Of a DNA stretch of 20,659 nt, positions 7,674 through 15,483 are shown one piece after another. The stretch is from Lachnospiraceae bacterium (GTDB lineage: Bacteria > Bacillota > Clostridia > Lachnospirales > Lachnospiraceae), in assembly GCA_024694785.1 (NCBI GenBank), contig JAILJL010000045.1, positions 1 through 20,659 on the forward strand, written 5' to 3'. A program made the position numbers and the translations under genes. The notes under the pieces are model-generated. The model searched no databases, was not told the origin of the DNA, and saw only the letters and a program-made list of their open reading frames with translations. Every line of letters begins with the position of its first letter. Position 1 is the stretch's first letter.

Positions 7674-8177
7674 ATGTTTGACGATCTTACAAAATCAGAT
7701 ATTGAGAATATCGAGAAAGAGATAGAGTATAGGAAGCTGGTTCTACGTAAGCAGCTTATTGCTGATGTACAGGAAGCAAGAGCCCAGGGCGATCTTTCCG
7801 AGAACTTTGAGTACTATGCCGCAAAAAAAGAAAAAAATGCTAATGAGAGCAGAATAAGGTATCTGGAGAATATTATCAGAACTGCCAATATTATAGAAGA
7901 TGAGACAACAATCGACGAGATAGGGCTTAATACCAATGTTACGGTATACCTTCCGGAGGATGATGCGGAAGAACATTACAGAATAGTTACGACAATAAGG
8001 GGAAATTCGTTAAAAGGGCTTATAAGTATCGACTCACCGCTTGGTAAGGCACTACTTAATCATAAAGTGGGGGATAAGGTTACAATTAAGGTTAACGATG
8101 ATTACAGCTATGATGTTGTAATTCGTGCAATCGATAAGGCACCGGATGATTCGGATGACGTTATCAGAAAGTTTTGA
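7674..8177 (+). CDS. GreA/GreB-family transcript cleavage factor (paralogue-like)
   Basis: A 167-residue GreA/GreB-type protein. These insert a coiled coil into the RNA polymerase secondary channel and stimulate cleavage of backtracked RNA. The N-terminal coiled coil is present with the conserved tip AQGDLSENFEYYAAKKEK; D40 and E43 match the two catalytic acidic residues of GreA (D41 and E44 in E. coli), so cleavage activity is plausible. The C-terminal FKBP-like domain shows the family's SPLGKALLNHKVGDKVTI stretch (about 124-141). The residues between are diverged from housekeeping GreA and the tail is acidic (DDSDDV), so this may be a second, specialised copy; the main greA would lie elsewhere. 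It is the first gene of an operon with two hybrid kinases and an asparaginase, and the next start lies 11 bases after its stop. Confidence 0.87.
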   Translation: MFDDLTKSDIENIEKEIEYRKLVLRKQLIADVQEARAQGDLSENFEYYAAKKEKNANESRIRYLENIIRTANIIEDETTIDEIGLNTNVTVYLPEDDAEEHYRIVTTIRGNSLKGLISIDSPLGKALLNHKVGDKVTIKVNDDYSYDVVIRAIDKAPDDSDDVIRKF

Positions 8178-8188
8178 GGTTGTACTCG

Positions 8189-10645
8189 ATGCGTAACGAA
8201 AAGAATAAGAGACAAATGTTACAGTTCAGAGAGAATGCGATTAATGAGCTTTTTGCTAAGCTTTTCTTTTACAGTCTCCCTGTCAGCCCTGTTATGTATA
8301 TATTGACACAATTGGGTATCTTTGAAATAGATAAGTATTATTGTATTCTTTTAAGTGTTTTTCTTGTATTCGCAGGCCTCGGCATGCACTTTCTTAACAG
8401 GTCGGAGAGGTTTTCGCGATATGCCAGGTATTTCGGCATTATTTCTCTTGAAATTATTATAGGATTTTCTGCGACAAGAGCAACGGTAGGTATATATATC
8501 GCCTATTCTTTTGCTGTATTTTTGAGCTGCCTGTATGTGAGTAATACGCTTACAATAGTTGTTAATATAACGAGCTATATTACGCTTCTTATATCTTTGT
8601 ATTTCAGAGGCATTGATCAGGTAAGGCATAATTATATAGTTGATACCGCTTTTGATTATTTTATCAAATATGCATTTGGTTATACACTTGAATGTATTCT
8701 GCTGTTTCTTATTTCCCTGACGGTTATAAGGTATGAGAAAATGCTTATTGAGGAAGTAAAAGGCGAGGAATCAAAACGTAAGAAAGCAGAGCTTGAGAAT
8801 AAGCAGAAAAGCGAATTCCTTGCTGAAATGTCCCATGAAATTAGAACACCTATTAATGCTGTAATGGGTATGAATGAGATGATTTTGAGAGAGACGTCGG
8901 ACAAGAGTATAACTGCGTATGCCAATACCATTAAATCCGCAGGCAAATCATTGCTTATGATAGTCAATGATATTCTTGATTTTTCCAAGATTCAGTCCGG
9001 CAAGCTTGAAATCGTCAATGAAGAATATGATACCTTCAATTCTTGGCTTGACACAATTAATCTCTATGGTTCGCAGGTAAGCGGTAAGGGACTTGATTTT
9101 GAAATACAGATATCGGAAACCATTCCTGAGAGACTTAAAGGTGATGAGTACAGAATTAAGCAGGTAGTGGGCAACCTCTTAAGTAACTCAATTAAATATA
9201 CTGAAAAAGGTTTTGTTAATTTAAGAGTCGACTTTGAATTTGATGAAAACGATGACACAAAGGGCGATATGGTGGTATCGGTTATCGATTCGGGTATAGG
9301 AATCAAATTTGATGATATACCTAAATTATTCAAGGATTACGGCAGAGTGGATATTGAAAAGAACCGCAAGATAGAGGGCACTGGTCTTGGTCTTAAGATA
9401 TGTAAGCAGCTTGTTGAGATGATGGATGGAGAGCTTACGGTTTCTTCAGTATACGGAGAGGGTTCTGTATTTTCCATAAGATTTCCGCAGACAGTTATCA
9501 GCAAGAATCCGATAGGATGCTTTGAAGAGAGATTTGTTGAAGATGATGCGAAGACCGAAAAGAATGAGAATAAGATAAGAGTTATTGCAAAAGACGCAGA
9601 TATTCTTATTGTTGATGATAATGATATGAATATTATGGTTGCCGAGAATCTCCTTAAGAAATGTGAGGCACGCATAGATTCGGTAATGTCGGGACTATTA
9701 TGCATAGAGGCGGTAGTGAAGAAACATTATGATATCATTTTCCTTGATCACATGATGCCCGATATGGACGGAATAGAAACATTACATAAGCTTAGAGAAG
9801 CTTATTCCGATTATGTTAAGGGCACTTCCATAGTGGTACTTACTGCTAATGCGATTAAGGGAGCAAAGGAGAAGTATCTTGAAGAAGGATTTGATGATTA
9901 TATCTCCAAACCGATATCAACGGAAGAGCTTGACAGAATATTAATGGAGAATCTTCCGGCCAACAAGGTATTTGTGGAGGATGGACCTGTTAAAGAGCAG
10001 ATTAATACGGATGGCGGATTCTCCGGTTACGCCAAGTATAATCTTGATATAGATAAAGCGCTTGAATTAATGGATGGTGAGATGGATATTTTCCTTGAGA
10101 TGGTCGATGTCTTTATCAAGGACAGACCGGGTAAGAGGGAGAAGATGGTTAATGCATTAAATGCGGGAGATATGTACAATTATGCAATTTTGGTACATGC
10201 TCTTAAGTCAAATGCACGAACCGTCGGAGCTTTTGTGCTTGGTAATATGGCTTATGCGGAAGAGCTTGAAAGCAAGGCGAATAATATAGCCTTTATAGAA
10301 GCTGATTATGAGGCGCTTTTTGCGGAATGGGATAAAGCAGTTGCAGGCATGGAAGCATTGATTAATGAACGAGGCGGGAGCGAATCTGAAGAAGAACCTG
10401 CGGGCGAGCTTAAGCTTATGGAGAGAGACGAGTATGAGGAAAAGCTCCTTATTGCAATGGCCTGTATAGAGGAATTTCAGCAGGAACAGGCAATGGAGAT
10501 TTTACAGGATATAAAGAATCATCTGGTGCCGGACAGTCTTACGGAATGTGTAGACACAACGCTCAAACTGCTTGATGATTTCATGTATGATGAGGCAAAA
10601 GACATTATTAAGGATTATCTTACCGGTGAGAATGCCGGAATATAG
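8189..10645 (+). CDS. Membrane hybrid histidine kinase (HisKA-HATPase-REC-HPt), kinase 1
   Basis: An 818-residue hybrid sensor kinase. The N-terminal 190 residues form about six hydrophobic membrane segments with no large outside domain, so the signal is probably sensed in or near the membrane. A short charged coiled segment leads to HisKA (EMSHEIRTPINA, H216), then the ATPase domain (N-box NLLSNSIKYTEKG with N333, IDSGIGI, GTGLGL). Next comes a receiver (IVDDND, D520 in FLDHMMPDMDG, then SKP) and an HPt domain (VHALKSNARTVGA, H670). A helical tail of about 75 residues (741-818) follows, shared with kinase 2. All relay residues needed for His-Asp-His transfer are present, but there is no DNA-binding or enzymatic output. 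The start is ATG 8189 after GAGG; the frame opens earlier at TTG 8174, overlapping the previous stop. It ends one base-pair register from the asparaginase leader. Confidence 0.92.
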   Translation: MRNEKNKRQMLQFRENAINELFAKLFFYSLPVSPVMYILTQLGIFEIDKYYCILLSVFLVFAGLGMHFLNRSERFSRYARYFGIISLEIIIGFSATRATVGIYIAYSFAVFLSCLYVSNTLTIVVNITSYITLLISLYFRGIDQVRHNYIVDTAFDYFIKYAFGYTLECILLFLISLTVIRYEKMLIEEVKGEESKRKKAELENKQKSEFLAEMSHEIRTPINAVMGMNEMILRETSDKSITAYANTIKSAGKSLLMIVNDILDFSKIQSGKLEIVNEEYDTFNSWLDTINLYGSQVSGKGLDFEIQISETIPERLKGDEYRIKQVVGNLLSNSIKYTEKGFVNLRVDFEFDENDDTKGDMVVSVIDSGIGIKFDDIPKLFKDYGRVDIEKNRKIEGTGLGLKICKQLVEMMDGELTVSSVYGEGSVFSIRFPQTVISKNPIGCFEERFVEDDAKTEKNENKIRVIAKDADILIVDDNDMNIMVAENLLKKCEARIDSVMSGLLCIEAVVKKHYDIIFLDHMMPDMDGIETLHKLREAYSDYVKGTSIVVLTANAIKGAKEKYLEEGFDDYISKPISTEELDRILMENLPANKVFVEDGPVKEQINTDGGFSGYAKYNLDIDKALELMDGEMDIFLEMVDVFIKDRPGKREKMVNALNAGDMYNYAILVHALKSNARTVGAFVLGNMAYAEELESKANNIAFIEADYEALFAEWDKAVAGMEALINERGGSESEEEPAGELKLMERDEYEEKLLIAMACIEEFQQEQAMEILQDIKNHLVPDSLTECVDTTLKLLDDFMYDEAKDIIKDYLTGENAGI

Positions 10646-10665
10646 TGATAGAAAGTGGGTTAATT

Positions 10666-11688
10666 ATGGGGAATTGTAAGAGAAAGATTCTGCTTATCGC
10701 AACGGGAGGAACCATTGCGTCAACCAAGACGGAGCATGGATTAAGGCCGGGGATATCTTCGGATGAGATTCTAAAGTATATTCCGGAGGTCAGAGAGTTC
10801 GCGGAAGTTTCTGCCTGCCAGATATGTGCGGTGGATTCGACAAATATGAAACCGGAGATATGGTGTGAGATTGTTCGCACAATCAAAGAGCAATATGATT
10901 ATTTTGACGGATTTGTAATAGCCCATGGTACGGATACAATGGCATATACAGCGGCAGCGCTTTCTTACCTTATTCAGAATTCAAGTAAGCCTATAGTGCT
11001 TACAGGTTCACAAAAGCCTATTGAATATAAGGAGACGGACGGCGCGAGAAATCTGCTAGATGCATTTATCTATGCAGCTGATGAGAAGAGTCAGGATGTG
11101 TCGATTGTATTCGATGGCAAGGTTATTGCGGGAACAAGGGCAAAGAAGGTAAGATCAAAGAGCTTTAATGCCTTTGACAGTATAGATTATCCTTTCATAG
11201 CAATAATTCAGGGCGGACAGATTATGAGATATCTTCCGACGATTGAGTTTGAGAGACAGGTTACATTCTATGAGAATGTAGATGATAAAGTATATCTGAT
11301 GAAGCTTATTCCGGGCATGAAAGTTCATGATATGGAATCGATATTCAAGTATTATGATGCGATTATTGTGGAAAGCTTCGGAGTGGGCGGAATTCCCGAT
11401 ACTATCTCGGAGGATTTCTATCGCCTTGTAGAGAAATATCCGTCGACACTTATTATTATGTCTACACAGGTATCTCATGAAGGTTCGGATATGACTGTTT
11501 ATGAGGTAGGACAGAGGATTAAAGCTGATTGTCATTTCCTTGAAAGCTATGATATGACACTTGAAGCGGTAATTGCAAAGACGATGTGGATTTTGGCCAA
11601 TACGGATGACAAGAATGCTCGGGAAGAGCTTTTCTATAAGCATATTAACTATGATCTGATATTCGGAAAAAACAGAGAGGCCAGATAG
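10666..11688 (+). CDS. ansA: Type I (cytoplasmic) L-asparaginase
   Basis: A 340-residue L-asparaginase that hydrolyses asparagine to aspartate and ammonia. It has no signal peptide, and its length fits the low-affinity cytoplasmic AnsA type rather than the exported type II enzyme. Both active-site blocks are intact: ATGGTIAST (T16, first catalytic Thr) and AHGTDTMAYTA (T89 and D90). VLTGSQKPI follows, then the allosteric-type C-terminal domain with the SFGVGG and STQ stretches. ATG 10666 is preferred, with a weak GTGGG 6 bases upstream; the frame opens at GTG 10645, which overlaps the kinase 1 stop. It sits in an operon between two paralogous hybrid kinases, 9 bases from the second. This suggests a link between asparagine/nitrogen status and signalling, but that is inference. 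Confidence 0.93.
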   Translation: MGNCKRKILLIATGGTIASTKTEHGLRPGISSDEILKYIPEVREFAEVSACQICAVDSTNMKPEIWCEIVRTIKEQYDYFDGFVIAHGTDTMAYTAAALSYLIQNSSKPIVLTGSQKPIEYKETDGARNLLDAFIYAADEKSQDVSIVFDGKVIAGTRAKKVRSKSFNAFDSIDYPFIAIIQGGQIMRYLPTIEFERQVTFYENVDDKVYLMKLIPGMKVHDMESIFKYYDAIIVESFGVGGIPDTISEDFYRLVEKYPSTLIIMSTQVSHEGSDMTVYEVGQRIKADCHFLESYDMTLEAVIAKTMWILANTDDKNAREELFYKHINYDLIFGKNREAR

Positions 11689-11697
11689 GAGTTAACT

Positions 11698-14187
11698 ATG
11701 GTACGAGAGAACAGATCGGATTTCTTTCGAATGATAGCCAAGAAAAACGCTGAGAATGCAGCAAAGTTGTACGGTGTACTTTCCGCCGTAGAATTATTTA
11801 TGCTCATTTTGCAGCATTTTACCGATAAATTGTTCGGAACCGGCAAGCATGTATTTAAGATGATGTACATAATCATTCTTATATATTCGTTTACTTCCGC
11901 GATGGTACTTAACTACCTTAAGAAGAAGGCGGATAAGAATTATGTTATTATCAATAACTTAATTGCGGTTATGGGTATCATTACAATCGGATGGACCGAA
12001 CTTATGGCTTATCTTGATTTTGTGTATCTTGGTACCTTTGATTTTACATTATTTGTGGCAATCTCGGTCGCCTTCCTTATGTTCCTTATAGTGCAGTATT
12101 ATGCGCTTTATGTGATCGTTCTTCTTAACGGCGTTACAATGGCGTGCATGAGTTTCTATATTTCCTTAGCGACCGGAAGAACAATGGCACCGACGGTTAA
12201 TCTCATTCTTTTCCTGCTTATTGCGACTTCGGGTACTATTGCAAAGTACAGGATTGCAATGTCAGACTTCGATAAGCAGAGCGTTATTATGAAGCGTAAT
12301 AGTGAGCTTTTTGAAGCTAATGAGAGAATACTTAATATGAAGGATTCGGCAGAGGCTGCAAGTGTGGCCAAAAGCCAGTTTCTTGCTAATATGTCGCATG
12401 AAATCCGTACTCCTATCAACGCGATTCTTGGTATGGATGAAATGATTCTAAGAGAGAGCGATAATGAGGAAATAAGTAATTACGCCGCAAATATCCAGAG
12501 CTCGGGAAGGAATCTTCTTCAGCTTATTAATGATATTCTCGACATTTCGAAGATTGAATCGGGCAAGCTTGAAATCGTTCCGGTTAACTACGATTTGGCG
12601 GAACTTATCAGTGTCATAGTAAATGAAATGAAGGCAAGGGCAAATGATAAGGCGATTGAAGTTAATTTCGAGGTATCGCCGACGATGCCTTACAAATATT
12701 TCGGTGATTCGGTAAGAATCAAGCAGATAATTACGAACATTATGACGAATGGTATCAAATATACCGAGAAGGGAAGCGTTACCCTTTATGTTAATGGCAT
12801 TGAAGCCGGCGGTAATTATCTTATAATGATTTCCGTAATCGATACGGGTATCGGTATTAAGCCGGAAGATATGGAGAATTTATTCGAGAAGTTTACGCGA
12901 CTTGACCTTGAGAAGAACAGAACAATTGAGGGTACGGGACTTGGACTTGCGATTACCAAACAGCTTGTTGATGTAATGGGTGGAACAATAGATGTTCAGT
13001 CGGTATATGGACAGGGAACTAACTTCGCGGTTACAATTCCGCAGACCGTTGTTGACACCGAGCCGATTGGCGACTTCAGGGAACGCTATCAGCAGTCGGT
13101 TCTTGAAAGAGAGAAGTATAAAGAAAGCTTCATTGCGCCGGAGGCACATATCCTTGTTGTAGACGATAATGATATGAATATTCAGGTTATAAGAAGTCTT
13201 CTTAAAAAGACTGAAGTCATGCTTGATGAAGCGTCTTCGGGTAAGGTAGCGCTTTCTCTTACGTCGAAGAATAAATACGATTTAATTCTTATGGATCATC
13301 TTATGCCGATTATGGATGGTATAGAGACTTTCCATCATGTCAGAAATGATGATGATTCAATTAACAAGGATACACCTGTCATAATTCTTACCGCAAATGC
13401 GGTATCGGGTGCCAAAGAAGAGTATCTTAACGAGGGATTTGCGGGATATCTGTCGAAGCCTATCGACGGCAGGACACTTGAAACCACAATTATCCGGTTC
13501 CTTCCGGAAGACAGGTATACTTACATTAAGGAAGACATAATGGTAGAAAAGCTCGCGGACCATGAACTTCGTGACGAACTTTCAAGCAAGCTTATGAATG
13601 CGGAGATCGATCTTGAGACCGGCCTTAGATACCTTGACTACAATCTTGATAATTATTTCGATATGGCCGATATCTACGTTAAAACCGCGGACAAGTTGGC
13701 ACCTTCCCTTGATGAGTATGTTACAAATAACGATTGTGATAACTTTAGGATCAAGATTCACGCAATCAAGAGCAGTTCCAAGAATATTGGTGCGGTCAGA
13801 CTTTCGGATGATGCACAGAGGCTTGAGACTGCTGCAAAGAATATGGATATCGACAAGATTAATACCAACTGGCCGTTATTCAAGAAATTCTGGTTCGATG
13901 TTGTAGAAGCACTTCGCGAGATAAGACCTGATAAGGTGGAGAATGTCATTGCGGAAGAAGATAAGATTGAGGACAGAAATGCGGTATACGGACTTGTAAG
14001 TGAAATGAAGATAGCACTTGTTGACTACGAGCTTGATACTGCGGAAGATATAGCGGAGAAGCTTAAGGGATATAAGCTTACCGAAGAAGAGAGCAAGTTG
14101 ATTAACAATGCGACCATTTCAATGGGTGAATTTAATTACGATGAAGCGGTAGATTATCTTAACGCATTTCTTGAAGCAATGAGATAG
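11698..14187 (+). CDS. Membrane hybrid histidine kinase (HisKA-HATPase-REC-HPt), kinase 2
   Basis: An 829-residue paralogue of kinase 1 with the same domain order. About six membrane segments (20-195) are joined by a coiled linker to HisKA (NMSHEIRTPINA, H234). The ATPase domain follows (NIMTNGIKYTEKG, IDTGIGI, GTGLGL). The receiver has VVDDND, D533 in LMDHLMPIMDG, then SKP. The HPt domain (IHAIKSSSKNIGA) carries H688. The last 70 residues form a helical module ending in FNYDEAVDYLNAFL, matching FMYDEAKDIIKDYL at the end of kinase 1. The membrane parts of the two differ much more than the catalytic parts, so they may sense different signals. No output domain or response regulator is encoded nearby. 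The start is firm: AGGAG overlaps the asparaginase stop and lies 6 bases before the ATG. A strong terminator follows. Confidence 0.93.
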   Translation: MVRENRSDFFRMIAKKNAENAAKLYGVLSAVELFMLILQHFTDKLFGTGKHVFKMMYIIILIYSFTSAMVLNYLKKKADKNYVIINNLIAVMGIITIGWTELMAYLDFVYLGTFDFTLFVAISVAFLMFLIVQYYALYVIVLLNGVTMACMSFYISLATGRTMAPTVNLILFLLIATSGTIAKYRIAMSDFDKQSVIMKRNSELFEANERILNMKDSAEAASVAKSQFLANMSHEIRTPINAILGMDEMILRESDNEEISNYAANIQSSGRNLLQLINDILDISKIESGKLEIVPVNYDLAELISVIVNEMKARANDKAIEVNFEVSPTMPYKYFGDSVRIKQIITNIMTNGIKYTEKGSVTLYVNGIEAGGNYLIMISVIDTGIGIKPEDMENLFEKFTRLDLEKNRTIEGTGLGLAITKQLVDVMGGTIDVQSVYGQGTNFAVTIPQTVVDTEPIGDFRERYQQSVLEREKYKESFIAPEAHILVVDDNDMNIQVIRSLLKKTEVMLDEASSGKVALSLTSKNKYDLILMDHLMPIMDGIETFHHVRNDDDSINKDTPVIILTANAVSGAKEEYLNEGFAGYLSKPIDGRTLETTIIRFLPEDRYTYIKEDIMVEKLADHELRDELSSKLMNAEIDLETGLRYLDYNLDNYFDMADIYVKTADKLAPSLDEYVTNNDCDNFRIKIHAIKSSSKNIGAVRLSDDAQRLETAAKNMDIDKINTNWPLFKKFWFDVVEALREIRPDKVENVIAEEDKIEDRNAVYGLVSEMKIALVDYELDTAEDIAEKLKGYKLTEEESKLINNATISMGEFNYDEAVDYLNAFLEAMR

Positions 14188-14190
14188 ATT

Positions 14191-14218
14191 AAGCCCGGGA
14201 TGCAATTCCCGGGCTTTT
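14191..14218 (+). terminator. Rho-independent terminator of the kinase/asparaginase operon
   Basis: AAGCCCGGGA (14191-14200) pairs perfectly with TCCCGGGCTT (14207-14216) around the 6-base loop TGCAAT, then TTTT. It is very GC-rich for this DNA. It may also stop the convergent aminotransferase gene, though the minus-strand tail has few T residues. Confidence 0.9.
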
Positions 14219-14227
14219 GTTGTGCTA

Positions 14228-15319
14228 TTATGCATTTAATAAAAGACTGATGAGCTTATCGTTGTCTTCGCGGTTCATGAAGCAGAATCTTATGTAGCGA
14301 TCGCTTAAGAACGGGAAGGAGTCGCAGTTTCTTATCATGAAATTGTTACGGATGGCAAGTTCGAATAAGCTTCCGGCATCGAGCTTTTCATCAAGGATCT
14401 TTAACAGGATGAAGTTGGCATCTGCCGTGTAAGCCTTATATTTATCTGATTTTGCAAAGATCTCGTAGATTCTTCTTTGCTCTTCGTGCATGAATTCTTT
14501 TGTTCTCTTGATATAATCCGTATCTTTGTACATTACGGTTCCCGCAAATGCGGCAATTGAGTTAACGGACCAAGGATTCTGCTCGGAACGGATTTTATTA
14601 AGCAATGCTTCATTCTTCGTTATTGCATATCCGAGACGAAGTCCCGGGGATGCGAAAAACTTGGACACGCCGCGAAGTACGATAAAATTATCGAAGCGTT
14701 CTGTTAAAGGCGCTGCAATCGCAAATTTTTCGTGTTCGGAGAATTCCATATATGTCTCGTCTATCATTATGAAGGTGTTAAAGTCTTTGCATAACTGCAT
14801 AATTAAAGAGAGCACATCCTGTGTGATGATTCCCGATGTAGGATTATTGGGATTGCATATTACAAGCATATCATAATGTGTGCTCTGTAATTCCGTGAAT
14901 AGGCTTTCGATATTAAGGCGGAAGTCCTCGGATTCCTTTAATTCAAAGTAGGTTATATCACCGCCGGATAAGCCTATTTCATGGCCATATTCCGAATATG
15001 TCGGACCTACGATAAGAGCTTTCTTAGGATGAATAAACTGAGCCATAAGGCTTATAAGTTCTGTGGAACCGTTGCCGACCGTAATGTATTGAGGATTACA
15101 TGAGCAGTACTCGCCGATTGCCTTTCTTAGTTCGGTATAATTCCTGTCAGGATACGTCTCGATTACATTGACATTCTTTGCAAGTTCTTCCTTCATAAGA
15201 GGAGAGATGCCAAACGGATTGACATTGGCTGCAAAGTTGATAATGTCTTCTTTTTTGATGCCGAATTCTTTCTCTATAAGTTCAAGGTCACTGCCATGAA
15301 ATGCTTTCTTTTTTTCCAT
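14228..15319 (-). CDS. PLP-dependent class I/II aminotransferase-fold enzyme, CobD/HisC-like
   Basis: A 363-residue fold-type I PLP enzyme. The N-terminal HGSDLELIEKEFG and then INFAANVNPFGIS closely resemble threonine-phosphate decarboxylase (CobD), which opens with HGG and 'DFSANINPLG', and less closely histidinol-phosphate aminotransferase. Other landmarks are YPDRNYTELR, VGNGSTELI (phosphate contact), NPNNPTSG, IDETYMEF (Asp that contacts the PLP ring nitrogen), and RGVSKFFASPGLRLGYA with K220 as the Schiff-base lysine. The C-terminal RFCFMNREDN segment fits the substrate-carboxylate Arg. CobD makes aminopropanol phosphate for the cobalamin side chain, but no cobalamin gene lies near, so decarboxylase and transaminase remain open. 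The start has AGGGTG 7 bases upstream. It is monocistronic and divergent from the large operon. Confidence 0.85.
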   Translation of the reverse strand: MEKKKAFHGSDLELIEKEFGIKKEDIINFAANVNPFGISPLMKEELAKNVNVIETYPDRNYTELRKAIGEYCSCNPQYITVGNGSTELISLMAQFIHPKKALIVGPTYSEYGHEIGLSGGDITYFELKESEDFRLNIESLFTELQSTHYDMLVICNPNNPTSGIITQDVLSLIMQLCKDFNTFIMIDETYMEFSEHEKFAIAAPLTERFDNFIVLRGVSKFFASPGLRLGYAITKNEALLNKIRSEQNPWSVNSIAAFAGTVMYKDTDYIKRTKEFMHEEQRRIYEIFAKSDKYKAYTADANFILLKILDEKLDAGSLFELAIRNNFMIRNCDSFPFLSDRYIRFCFMNREDNDKLISLLLNA

Positions 15320-15350
15320 TATATATCACCCTGCCAATCCCCCTAAATTG

Positions 15351-15379
15351 TTGCATGAAGGGGTTAATTTGTATATAAT
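15351..15379 (+). promoter_or_regulatory. Candidate promoter of the large-protein operon
   Basis: TTGCAT (15351-15356), a 17-base spacer and a perfect TATAAT (15374-15379), about 105 bases before the start at 15484. The -35 is only a half match. Just downstream lies a tandem 8-base repeat, ATTATAGG twice (15381-15396), which also forms the -10 of the opposite promoter. Confidence 0.5.
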
Positions 15380-15388
15380 TATTATAGG

Positions 15389-15418
15389 ATTATAGGTGTT
15401 ATTATGCCTATATGTCCA
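15389..15418 (-). promoter_or_regulatory. Candidate promoter of the aminotransferase gene
   Basis: On the minus strand TGGACA (15418-15413, 5 of 6 consensus), an 18-base spacer and TATAAT (15394-15389), 70 bases before the start. A second candidate lies upstream: TTGATT (15452-15447), 16 bases, TATAAT (15430-15425). The first overlaps the plus-strand promoter region, so the two directions may compete. Confidence 0.5.
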
Positions 15419-15483
15419 TTAACCATTATAGCAATTAATGCTGAAAAATCAATGGTTCAAAATGATGTGAGACAGGTACGGAT

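Noticed and set aside
8174..8188. Longer kinase 1 version from TTG 8174
   Set aside because: It would overlap the GreA-like stop and use a rare start. ATG 8189 has GAGG at 9 bases upstream.
11155..11643. Minus-strand open frame of 162 residues opposite ansA
   Set aside because: Shadow of a well-supported asparaginase gene; no start signals and no recognisable protein.
13598..13906. Plus-strand open frame of 102 residues within kinase 2
   Set aside because: Other-frame shadow of the HPt region; no ribosome site.
15421..15457. Inverted repeat AACCATT/AATGGTT in the leader of the large operon
   Set aside because: Seven pairs across a 23-base loop is weak and within what AT-rich DNA gives by chance; no riboswitch or operator could be recognised.
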